A DNA stretch of 64,000 nucleotides from Ophiosphaerella korrae (taxonomy: Eukaryota; Ascomycota; Dothideomycetes; Pleosporales; Phaeosphaeriaceae). Of the stretch, positions 12,540 through 23,069 are shown piece by piece. The stretch spans positions 62,001-126,000 of the forward strand of contig JALNQF010000079.1 in NCBI GenBank assembly GCA_028456385.1, given 5' to 3'. The position numbers and the translations under genes are program-made. Under the pieces are notes generated by a model. The model saw only the letters and a list, made by a program, of their open reading frames with translations, had not been told where the DNA came from and did no database searches. The number at the start of each line of letters is the position of its first letter. The first letter of the stretch is position 1.

Positions 12540-14510
12540 TTAATAACAAACTTTACTTAGTACCCCCTACTACTATAACACTACTATCTGATTCAGAAGT
12601 CTCTTCTTCATCTTCCTAGCACGTTCGCGCGTTGTGCCTAGTCTTCCCGCAGTTCCTACAGCGCCGTTGACCTAGCTAAGCCCTTTCATAGTTACTCCTA
12701 CTACAAGCCTTTTTACCCTTCTACGTAGCTATTAACGCCTCTATAGCTACTTGCGTTAACGTCTCTCTATACTCTATAGTCCTACTGTACTAAATTTACT
12801 TTCTTTTACGTAACTTTTACTTAGTTATTACCTCTAATTACTCTTTAAGCTCCTTTATATAGGCATCTTAAAGAACGCTTTTATATAGTATTAATTTAGC
12901 GCCCTTAATAAGCTAGTAAAGGAAGCTCTATATAGTAGTAGGTAAGCAATAGAGAGAGCTACTTAAGAGCTTTAACTAAGACCTAAATTCGTAAGTATTA
13001 CTTAGAGTCTTTAACTACTATAGTGTTTCTAGTAGTAAGGGTCCTAGCGGGGTATAAATGCGTACATTAAGGCGATCTAGCACTTACTACGCGTCTAGAG
13101 GAACAAGTCCTAAAGCCTTAAAGGCCTTCTTATAGTTCTTCTTAGTAAATACGTTAAAAAACGCGTCTCTAAAGGCTAGAAAGAAGCCTTCCTTGTTAAT
13201 GTAGAAGACGCGTTTCTATACTAAGCCTCGTACGCGCTTAGAGTACTTGCGCTTTAGCGGCGAGAAGCACACTACATTAAGTAGCTAGAGGATGTATAAT
13301 AAATAGGCTAGTATATAGAGAGTTAGGATCTTGTTTTTAAGGTAGTAGTCCTTAAAATCTTAGTTAAGGTAGCTCTTATAGCTGTCTAAGATAAGTAGCT
13401 AGTATACTCCTACTTAACGCGACTTTGTATACGCGTTAAAGTGCTTTAACTACTCTAGACTAAGTATATTAGTTGTCTAGCTATTCTCTAAGACTAAGAG
13501 CTTCTAATTAGGTAGTATACCTACCTCTTTATACTAGGTAGAGATGTAGACGCATCCTTTGTAGATAATAAATAGCAGGATCGCGTACCTTACTACGTAG
13601 ATACCTGTAACGAGGGTTCGTTGAACACTCGAGACTCTCGTGAACCCTAGTACAAGTTGGGGGCGGGGCCGATACACCAAAGATCATGACATTGTATAGT
13701 TGTAATCTAAAGCGGGGCCGGTGCGCTACACAGGCGCATAAAAGGCTCGATACTTGCGAAGAGAGTAAAGCAAGTATTATTCTCCCTTAGATACTAGTAG
13801 TACTATCGAATACTATCCGTCATCCCTTCACTATCTCCTGTAGCCTACGGCAAGTACTATTGTCTTCCAGCTACCTCTTAACAATACCCTAGATTGCTAT
13901 AACCTACTTACAATTACTACCCTAAGTAAGAGTAAGTTATTAACGCTTCTCTAAGCCTGTAACAACTTTTATAGACCTAATTACTCTTATCTAGAAGCTA
14001 GTCTTATTAAAGTTGTAGACGTCCTATCTACTACTCTATACTAGGCCTTAGTCTCCTCTACAAGCTTAAACTACGCGCTAACAACTTTAGGATCCTCTTA
14101 AAGTATTCTCTAGCGATCCTTTGCTTAGTTAAACGCTATTTTTAGCTCGTTTTAACGCGCTACAAAGCGTGTAGGCTAGTTTTTGCCTATAGGCTATCTA
14201 CCCTACATAGCTAGTAGTTTATTAGCTATATTAGCTACCTCGTAGAGCTAGGGGGCAAATCCTCGTTAGTTAAGGTTAAGGATATAGTTAATAATCGTCT
14301 GCTCTTCGTTAAGAGTGAGTTTCTAGCAGTTAGTATACGTAATAGCTCGAGGTGCGATTCCTTTAAGTCGTTTAGAGAGGCGATAATAATCAACGTTAAA
14401 AGCTTTAGCAGCACGTCGCTGGCTCTTGAATTAGCCTAGGGATAAAGCTTAAAGGGCAAGCTCTACTCTACCTTTATATGCAGTAGTAATATTTTGTTGT
14501 TATTAAGACA
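12540..14510 (-). pseudogene. Pogo/Fot1 transposase pseudogene
   Basis: Reading right to left, the N-terminal helix-turn-helix region (AKAFNVDYHRLSKRLKG) lies near 14380, followed by a TLNEEQTIINYI-like CENP-B segment. The DDE catalytic domain follows, with one acidic site in LLILDS. The C-terminal CCHC knuckle and an acidic tail (EDEEETSESD) come last. The frame is interrupted by the LTR insertion at 13606-13883 and by many stop codons. It is non-functional. Confidence 0.82.
13606..13883 (+). repeat. Solo LTR nested in the pogo element
   Basis: The 278-bp unit starts TGTAACGAGGG and ends CTCTTAACA. It is bracketed by identical ATACC duplications (13601-13605 and 13884-13888), so it is a genuine insertion into the transposase sequence. 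It is about 280 bp in common with 14645-14923, with mostly transition differences. No internal retrotransposon sequence lies beside it, so it is a solo LTR from LTR-LTR recombination. Confidence 0.92.
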
Positions 14511-14644
14511 TAGCGGTGTAGAGGTAGTGTTTGTAGTGCTAAGGAAAAGTGTTGGGTTAAGTAGTTTGTCGGGTTAAGTGGTAGAACACGTTAGTTCTTT
14601 ATTAACTTACAAATGTAATTTAATAGCTACTTACAGTATAATAC

Positions 14645-14923
14645 TGTAACGAAGGTTCTTAGAACACTCGAGACTCTCGTGAACTCTGGTACGAGTTGGG
14701 GGCGGGGCCGATACACTAAAGATTATGACGTTGTATAGCTGTAGTCTAAAGCGGGGCCGATGCGCTACATAGGCGCATAAAAAGCTTGATACTTGTGAAG
14801 AGAGTAAAGCAAGTATTATTCTCCCTTAGATACTAGTAGTACTGTTAAAATACTATCTGTCATCCCTTTACTATCTCCTGTAGCCTACGGCAAGTACTAT
14901 TGTCTTCTAGCTACCCCTTAACA
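14645..14923 (+). repeat. Second solo LTR of the same family
   Basis: The 279-bp unit starts TGTAACGAAGG and ends CCCTTAACA. Identical AATAC duplications lie at 14640-14644 and 14924-14928. Because each copy has its own different duplication, the two LTRs are separate insertions and not the two ends of one element. This copy sits about 50 bp outside the pogo right end. Confidence 0.92.
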
Positions 14924-14928
14924 AATAC

Positions 14929-16906
14929 TCTCTACTAGTTATAGTCGATATTACTATAACGCATTTTTCTACTTTCTATTATCTTCCCCTATTACAGCGA
15001 AGTACTGTAACTATTTAAATAATCTTATACTCCATCGCTAGATATATTTAAACTAAGTACCCTAAGGGACTATTTTTAGCCCCCTAAACACCTAATAGCC
15101 TAATTAGTTACTTAATAACTAGGCTTTCTATATTCGTAGCTACGCATTATAGGTTAGGTTAAACCCTAGCTAGTTATAGCTAATTAGAAGTGTTAGATGA
15201 GATGAGGTGACGTTGATCTCATCGATCGATCTGGCGATGCTAGTGCGCGATGCTAGCTCGCCCCTAACTCAACCACAACTGCGGCGCACCATCTCAACTG
15301 TGGCGCACCATCTGAACTGCTGCGCATCAATCCACGGCGCGCATCAACTCAACCACTGCGCATCTCCGCACCAGCGCCAGCTGGAGAATCAAGGTCTGGC
15401 CCAGTCCAGATATCATCGGCACGATAGCTCATCACGTCATGAACTGACTGCGTAGAGCTGATACACTAGTCAACCACGAAACTCGAGATAGCAGCTCTCC
15501 ACCACCGAGTCGTAACTACGGAGGAAGGGGATATATAGACTGGCAGAAAGGTCCTAGAAGGAGAGATCAGAGATTTCAATCAGTTACTGAAGTTACTCAA
15601 ATCAATCACTTTATTCAATCAATCTTCACTCCAGTTCACTCAAGTCATACGTGATCAATTTAAAATAAGGCTTTTCTGAAAGCTGCGGTATCCACCTCCA
15701 ACAAGGCCCTTACATGGCTGTTACGAAAAAGCCTTTTTATCAACTTGCAATAACCCCCTCAAATCTGACAATTACAAGCAGGTTAGTATGCAACTATAGG
15801 TATACTAGTAAATCTATTCTTAACTATAGAGTTTCTATCTTGTATGTGCAGGTGTATTTATGCTACATCTTTCTTAGCTACTTTGTAGCTTCGTAGTTAC
15901 TAAGCTGCAAGGCTAACTTAGTAACCTCGCGATTACAAAGCTACGAGTTTGGTCACGTGTTCAAATTGTATTCTGTTGCGCCATCCCACTCTAGCTCGCC
16001 CCCGCTGTCGAGATCTATTGGTTCCAGCTACAGTGGGTTGACGGGCCTTGTTATATTTGTAACACCTCACCAATTTGCGCGCCCATATTATTTCAACGTA
16101 CAATAGCTTAACTCCGCGTTACTCAATCAGCCTCAAATGAAGTAGATATCTAGCTTGCTATCTTTTCTATTGAATCAAATCAAATACAATGTAGTAACTA
16201 GCAAAGTTGATGGAGAGCGCCGCTCGCTTGCCATCTACGTTAGTATACTTTAAGTATTGCGTCTTGTTTAAGAGCTTAGAAGGTAAGCTATATATTTCTT
16301 TTCTCTAATTTAGCTAGAGTTTAGGTAGTTAGGTTTAAACTATGAGGAATAGTATATTTTAGTAGGGGCTTAGCGAAAGTGCGCTGCATGCTTATAGAGT
16401 ACGTTAGGGGGAAAGCCAAACAATACGCGTCAGAACTATATTTCAGCATGCGATAAGGGAGGCTACGGCTACACAGGCGTAGAAAATAGTAAAAAATGTG
16501 GGTGCGAAAACCCGATCAACAGTTCGATTGCGAGTGACGGCTCAGCTAGATAGCATGTTTTAGCCCTTGTCAACCTGGTGAAAGATTACTAACCATGATC
16601 AATAGTAACAAGCCTTATCTTGGAGAACTGAATGAAATCTACGGTAGATGGGCTAGATTAAATGTCCTTATTAAGAGCTCTATTATAGGATAGCAAGCGA
16701 GACACTCCCTTTGTGGACCAGCCTGGGACCTTGCGACAAGCTAGCCGTAAAGTGAGATAACTGCTGCGTTCAGGTGCAACGGTATCTTACTAATAGAAAT
16801 GTATTTGTCTTATATACGGCAGAATCGTTGAGAATTGCCCTAAATGAAGAATGACATTGCTAACGTGGCCATATGGGAGATAATAATCCAATTCCAAGGG
16901 GAAAGA
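14929..16906. other. AT-rich decayed DNA with a possible LTR; no gene
   Basis: 14929-15190 is very TA-rich and resembles RIP-mutated repeat. From 15191 (TGTTAGATGAG) to about 15714 (CCCTTACA) the sequence looks LTR-like: it has TG...CA ends, a TATA-like stretch at 15530 and an AATCA-rich tail. I could not find matching target duplications. 15240-15380 has short recurring GCGCACCATCTCAACTG-like words. 16100-16900 shows no credible coding frame and is the 3' flank of the kinase-ankyrin gene. Confidence 0.4.
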
Positions 16907-19900
16907 CTACCCAGTGATGAGCGTTCTGCTTATGCTGCATGCCAGAAATGTCTGCACAAAAGATATATTTCCAAGGGCCAAGGCTCTTTCGAGAGCAGTG
17001 TATCCTGGCCTTCGTGATTGGGAATTTATAGTATTGTCGATAATCCGCTCCATTAATTCCAAATCACTCTGTTCTGATCCGTGTATATACTCAGCAGCAA
17101 AATGTATCGCTAATGCCCCTTCCCGCGAAGGGAGGTTCACCAATCTCCTGAATTCGGATGTCGGCATCGCCTGAAGATGAGCAGAGAAAATGTCACGCAG
17201 TTTTCTTTGAGCCTGAATATAGGCGCCGAATGAAGTGACTGATGCAGTTTCCATTGCTGCTTGTCGATTCAAGGGTGTGAGATTCTGCGCTAAGAATTCA
17301 GATGTGGATTCCAAGATTGCATGGAGCAGGAGATTGCCATCGAAATCCGGAGGCGGAATCGTCAAATCGGCTCCTTTGTCGAGGAGAAGCTTAAATAATT
17401 CTGGACGATTACACAGGAGAGCGTTCATGACAGGTGGCCCATGAACTAGGGGAACTGCTCCGTTAGGAGAAGCTCCTCGTTCGAGAAGCACCCGTGCTAC
17501 TTCGGTGAGATCTTCATTAATGGCACACTGCAATGGTGTAGGCCTGGGACCAGGAGGATCGATCTCGGCGCCATTTTCGATGAGAAATAATGCGAGTTCA
17601 CTGCGCTTATTCTTGATACATCCATCCAAAGGCATGAAGAGGGTGCGCGCTTCGGTGATGCCATCCGATGGAGTTTGAATTCCCTTGTTGATGTCGGCCC
17701 CGTTTCTTAGAAGCAATGTAACGATCAACATCCTTAAATGTTCCATGTCTTCACTATTATTTGCCATAGTAATTTCGTCCTGTTGGATCACTTCTTCTGG
17801 GAAACCCATCATCTCATGCATCTGCCGCTTTTGATCCAAGTTATCAAGATATAGTGTGTTTCCCGAAATGCAAGCAAGGTACAAGGGACTGATCTCATGA
17901 ACCCCTTCCTTCAATCCAACACGATTGGGATCAGCGCCATTTGCTAATAAAGCTGCAACGAAGAACGGAGCCATCAGGGTGATAGCGTGGTAAAGTAAGG
18001 GAAAGCCGTCGACGACTGCGTTCGGAGAGAACGTGGGTCTGCTTCTGACGGGACCCCAATGCAGGATCTTCATGAAGGCAGCCAATCGCCTAGCCTGGAG
18101 CGCAGCAAACAAGGGATTACAATCTCCGTCCGATTCTCCTCCTTCTGATTCTTCCATGGATGAATGGAGGACCATAGATGACATGATTCTGAGTCCATCG
18201 CGGAAGTCCAGATCCAGAATGTCCATGAATGATCGTGAACCCATACCAGCGACTAATGCCACTAACTCGCATTTGAAAAATCCCGAAAGTGGGTCTAGAG
18301 GTCTGCTGGACCTTTGCTCTCGTGTGAAAAGTTTCTTAGTGGCCAGATGAGAGCAACGGTTCATCTCGTATATTACTCTGGCGGCATCTTGGTCAAAGAG
18401 AAGGGATTTGAAAACTTTTCTATACCCTTCCCCTTCTCCAACGACGAAGCCGGCTTCCACCATGAGATAGTGCATGATCTCTAGTCTTCTGTGGATAATA
18501 GCGAAGTGTAAAACATTGCAGCCGTCGAAGACCAGATCCTCAAGAGAGCTTCCAGCTTCCAAGGCAAGAGGAACAAAAGTGTGATAATCTCCGTCAATGA
18601 CGGACTGGAATATGTGTGAGTCGCTGCGAGGACTCAAGTCTAGTGCTTTTGGGGTGTTGTTGCCGTAGTCTGTGGCATAGTCCCACATCGCACATCGGAC
18701 AGGCACGAGAAGCAGGGAGCGGTCAATCCCTTTGAACATATCCCGTAGCTGGTCGCCAATATCTGTTCGTGGAAACGTAGTAAGTCCTTCGAATGCCCAT
18801 TCATGGGCTTCTTCTTCATTGAGAGGTTTACCATACAGCATACTCCCGAACACATAATGGAGGCGATCCAAGGCAGGGCTTGAGTTGGCGTACTCCTTCT
18901 TCCAAGCTCGATAGTCAGTGGCATGGGGTAATTTTTCTCTGAAAGCGAGGATGCTTGCTATGAGGTACTGTCGGTGAATCCCAGCTTTGGCGTCCATGCC
19001 AGCTTCGTGAACCAATTGGGTCAGTAGAGCCTCGGCCATTTTCGGGGGCAGCGGCGTGACGATATCCTTGGTCAGAGGTCTCGAAACATCTCTCTCCTCA
19101 GATTTCTTCTACAGAACTTCAGTATAACCGGACGAAATGAAACGACATTAGTGATTGATATTACCTGCTCTTGTTTCTTGCTCCACTGCTGCACTTCTAG
19201 CCTGTGGAGTGCGTTGAGAGAAGTAAGATTATGCTTCATACCCCAGGCGGAGAAGACTTCTGACTTTGGGTCGGAGTGCCCGAGCAAAGACAAAGCAGCC
19301 AACCTATAGGCCACGTCTCTAGAGAAAAGTTAGACAATGCCTATGAGAGTACAGCTGCGTATAGCTTACTTTGTGAGCAATTCCTGGGATGGTTTGTGCA
19401 GGACAGTTCTCCTATCCTCTGCGCTTTGCTGTAAGGCTGTCTCGAGTATGGCTCTGTAGGTATGATGGGAATGGTCGCCTGTCTCCACCCATCCCCATTT
19501 ATCCGAGTATTCGAATTCACAAACCTGTTCAGGTAAGATTAAATCAGCACGAGACAAGTGTCCTCAGACATTTTTCTTACCTTTCTGTCTGCAATAAGCT
19601 TCTGCAGCAATTCGCCACGTACCTCTTCAATCTCTTTGCCGTCGTCATTACTGTCACTACTGTCTCCGTCTATCTCTTCGACAGCTTTGAGCTGCTCAAT
19701 GGCGTTGGGATCCAAGACCTCCCACTTCCATTTGGAATCGTAAATAGCCGTAAGCATATCGAGAACACCCGCACCGGACCCATGCATGAGTTCGAGGGTA
19801 CTGATGCCTAGGGATGACGGGTCTACTTTAAGTATCATTCCTTGTTGCTTCATCATCTGAAATTCCTTCTCGTCGGCCTCATTGTAACCATTCTTTAGAT

Positions 19901-20861
19901 CTCCCACCGGGTACCCGAAAAGAATGAACCACAGAACAAGGCCGAATGAATAGTAGTCTTGGGTTGACGCATGCAAACTAACAGCCCAAGAAGGGCTGTT
20001 TGGATAAGTCTCCGGAGCACTCCAATACGGCGTCCCTTGCATGCGGCCGTCTGCCGGGTTCAAGCGCTCAGTAATGTCGTAAGCCAGGCCAAAATCGGAA
20101 AGCTTCAACTCCAGCAAACAGGTGTCCAGGTTCTGGAAGACAAGGATATTCGCTGGCTTCAAATCCCCATGAAGCAAATCGCATTCTTGATGTAGAAAGT
20201 TCATCGCATCATAGATCGAAGTGATAAAGCGTAGTTTGTCTGAATGTCGATGAGGACCTAAGAGCGATCCTTGCCGAACATATGTTTCGAGGTCCGAAAT
20301 TGCGGCTTCTACTACCATAATAGGGCGATACAGGTAGATTCCAGCTGGAGAGAGTACCTCCTCCCACGCGATACCATGCAATTTTGGGAATTTCGTGTAG
20401 AATTTGCTCTCTCGACCAACCATGGCATCAAGCTCTTGACATATCAACCTGAATCGCTCGTTCATCTCATCGACACTCGCTTGGACTCTCGAAACGCCTT
20501 GCGGGCTGGTCATATTATGCATGTACTTGAGCGCAACTACTTCTTTAAGCTTATCAGCTCTGCGGCTATCCTGCCATTTGCCAGGGTACACAATCAGTGA
20601 GGCGCCGGCTCCGTAGGCATTGTTGCTTGATCGTTGGATGTGGCTGAGAGCGATAACTGGAACCCCATGTTCGGCAAGACGACCAAGGACCGCCCGATAA
20701 CCAATCTCGGCCGATGTGCATGAGTTGGGTTTGGGTGTAGGCTTGACGGTGTTGCGAGAATCTGCTGATGCTACACTGTTATACGAGGAGATTGTGGGCT
20801 CATATGTCGACACCGAATTATGGATGGAGCTGCCGCCGGGGAGATACGACCTGCCATCCAT
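16907..20861 (-). CDS. Protein kinase - ankyrin repeat fusion protein, four exons
   Basis: Exons 19581-20861, 19370-19524, 19165-19318 and 16907-19108 join in frame over three short GT-AG introns to give 1263 residues. The kinase domain is complete: VALKYM (Lys about 112), HGDLKPANILV (231-241), DFG in LSDFGLAYD (256-258) and APE in YWSAPE (282-284). The HRD Arg is Gly. A charged linker rich in Asp/Ser (DGDSSDSNDDGKEIEE) follows. The C-terminal ~730 residues contain several ankyrin units such as CNVLHFAIIHRRLEIMHYL, TPLQCAINEDLTEVARVLLERGA and PELFKLLLDKGADLTIP. The frame is open from 20861 up to a TAG next to the pogo insertion, so an upstream start or exon is possible. Kinase-ankyrin proteins are common in fungal accessory regions; a sensor role is inferred. 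Confidence 0.88.
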
Positions 20862-21009
20862 TTCAACGAAATCCTCAAAATGAGCATTTATACCGACTAT
20901 CCGGGGCTGGAAACTTCTTAAGTACCTAAATGGTTCGTTGGCACGACCCCTAAATCTCAGCTGAAGACATGGGTCACAAGGCTGAAACGCCAAAACCTCC
21001 AGTGCCTAC

Positions 21010-21490
21010 CGTATCCGTGCGCGTAACGCGCACCCCAGCACCACGCGCACGCTTCTGAGGCCTTGAGGCAGGCATTGAAGCTTTACGCTTGCCTCTCTTG
21101 GATAGTTGTAGAGCTTTTGCACAGTCGTTCTTGTCCTTCTTACGCTGTTTTTCAGCCTTGTATTCAGCAACTTGTTTGGCCTTCTCAGCCCTCCCCTTCT
21201 TGCGCACCTTCTTTGCCTCCTCTCGCTCAACACGCCTCTCCTCCTTGAGTTTTTTATTGAAAAGCGTTCGTTACGCTGTAGCTCCTTCCCAGTAGCTTTT
21301 GCAGCCTCTGCTTCTTCTTTAAGACACTGTTGCACCTCCCAGGCTCAGTTTTCTCCTGGAGCCTCCGCGTCAAAGTAGAGCGCGAGCATTAATGTTTTTC
21401 GGCAAGCTTTCGGTACGAAATGTCTTTGTCAGAGTCCAATGCATCTATTTCTGCAAGGGCATCTTCTACTATTATCGTGGTGTTGAGTTA
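21010..21490 (-). pseudogene. Deleted pogo transposase (HTH joined to basic C-terminal tail)
   Basis: The N-terminal segment DALAEIDALDSDKDISYRKL followed by RSTLTRR matches the pogo/CENP-B-like helix-turn-helix start. Within about 50 codons it passes, with frameshifts, into a long Lys/Glu/Arg coil (KEEAEAAKATGKELQRNER; VAEYKAEKQRKKDKN) and the tail KALQLSKRGKRKAS typical of pogo C-termini. About 300 residues of DDE core are absent, so it is not functional. Confidence 0.75.
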
Positions 21491-21679
21491 TACAGGAGTC
21501 AAATATGTACTGTGAAAGTGGTTGTAACGCGGGTGACAAAAAAACCCGCACCGCGAGCTATGCTCCACCAAAACTTGAAGCTGAGCGCTCTATATCTCAA
21601 CTTTGCAGCCACCACCAACGCTATATACCTTTTTTTGCTCATCCTTCTTATGGTAGACTAAGATAACCATGATCATTAT

Positions 21680-22690
21680 GAAACGCTAAAAAGATGCTGG
21701 GTTCGGGGGGCGACTGAATACATAGAGGTGCGCGGTATCCCACACTCAAAAGCAGACGTCTTCCGCTTTAATAGAGTATCTAAGCGACAAGGCTGGATTA
21801 TCACTAGGTAGCGTTGACAGGAGACACCACAGAAACGAGGCCTCGAGGGGCGAGCGTTGTGGTAGGCCCTCAGTTGTCTCAAATAAGCGGCTTCAGGAGA
21901 TGGATTATCTAAGAGGTAAAATTTGAAGCAAGGAAGCTATCCTGGCTCGAGCCAGGCTTTGAGGCTGGTGTTAAAGGAGACTTAGCACACACTATCTCGT
22001 GCGCGATGGGCGATACTATAAGCTACTCTAAGTGCATTGCATGCTAGAAGACATAGGTCAATAATAACACAGCTCAGGCAAGAAAACCCAGGCGTCTGCT
22101 ATACTTCAGCGCTATCCTGATGCTCGAGACTAGCACTAGGTCAGGTTTTCTAAGAAGGTACACTAGGCTACTAGTCCTTAAGGCAGTATATATATCGTGC
22201 ACAAGCGAGGTAAGCGCTACTGCAGCGAGATGAGAGAGATGATTACGAGCGCAACCTCAAGAAGGTACATGCCTAGGCGGCTGTTAGCTTCAACTCTAAG
22301 TCAGCTCTTACCTTCTACGAGATCCCTAGCAACAGCAATAGCAAGATAACGCAGCGCGCCTAGCTTGAACGAGGAGCCAACTTTATACTTAAGGAGGATA
22401 ACATCTTAGGCTACAGGCTAGGCAAAAATAACATAGTACAGCAGTGGAAAGATCAGAATAAGCTCAAGAGTTACTTCAACTATTACTCTAGCCCTGACCT
22501 AGCTGCTATAGAAAACTGCTAGCAACAGTACATTAAGAAATTTCCACACTAGGATAAGAGAGATACACGTGAGCTCGCTCTTGAGGGCTAGGAGAAGGCG
22601 GATCAAGGCTTTATTAACAAGCGTGTCAATTCTATGCTTAATAGGCTGAGAGATTGCATTGAAATAGATGGTCAAATAACTAGGTGGTGA
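21680..22690 (+). pseudogene. Tc1/mariner (DDE_3) transposase relic
   Basis: The C-terminal Tc1/mariner signature is readable near 22480-22690: YYSSPDLAAIENC, then a stop where Trp is expected, QQYIKKFPH, ELALEG, and VNSMLNRLRDCIEIDGQITRW. Trp and Gln codons are replaced by TAG several times. Upstream, around 21740-21870, broken-frame text (KADVFRFNRVSKRQGW; GRPSVVSNKRLQ) matches the HTH and GRP hook region of such transposases. It is dead, and nested in the pogo element. Confidence 0.78.
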
Positions 22691-23069
22691 CCTAGCACGC
22701 CTAGGCTCGTAGGCGCTCTATCTTGACAGCTACAACACTAAAAAAAAACGATAGATTAGGCTGCCTCTAGCCAATCTACAGCCTCACACCAAAATCAGCT
22801 TGAAAAATGGTTAAACGTCCTCCTCTCCATAGTAATTTGTGCGTGTTAGGAGACACCAAGTCATCCGCGGTGCGCATTACGCGCACGGATACGGTAGTTA
22901 CCTAATCTGGAGGCAGAATTTGGCGCCAAGAGAAGGCTGAATCTAAAACCCCACCACCCCTCCATTCGTAGGTTATGAATTCCGCCCGCTCTTGGGAAAT
23001 TTATGAATTAGATCATATTTTGATCGAAAATTCTTTCATTCTAGATTTCGACATCCTTTCAAGTGGAAA

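Larger units (their letters stand above)
12461..14591 (-). mobile_element. Pogo/Fot1-type DNA transposon, decayed, with nested solo LTR
   Basis: Terminal inverted repeats of about 65 bp begin ACGTGTTC(C/T)ACCACT and lie at 12461 and 14591, flanked by TA duplications (12459-12460 and 14592-14593). Subtracting the inserted solo LTR and its duplication leaves about 1.85 kb, the usual Fot1/pogo size. The transposase runs on the minus strand. DDE-region text is readable near 13390 (LLILDS) and downstream (a QLLNVVCFSPLKR-like segment). A C-terminal zinc knuckle (CRNCGKTRHNARTC) lies near 12640. Numerous TAG/TAA codons show it is dead and probably RIP-mutated. Confidence 0.88.
21009..22894 (-). mobile_element. 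Pogo/Fot1-type element, internally deleted, containing a Tc1/mariner relic
   Basis: Inverted termini of about 26 bp (CCGTATCCGTGCGCGTAA(C/T)GCGCACC) lie at 21009 and 22894, with TA duplications at 21007-21008 and 22895-22896. On the minus strand the transposase N-terminal helix-turn-helix and the basic C-terminal tail lie next to each other and the DDE core is missing. The rest of the element holds an unrelated Tc1/mariner relic on the plus strand. The insertion point lies just upstream of the kinase-ankyrin frame, between it and the HeLo-pseudokinase gene. Confidence 0.85.

Noticed and set aside
13606..14923. One complete retrotransposon bounded by the two LTRs
   Set aside because: Each LTR has its own different target duplication, and the DNA between them belongs to the pogo element.
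15207..15455. 82-codon plus-strand frame over short repeats
   Set aside because: The peptide is a translation of GCGCACCATC-type repeats in a probable LTR.
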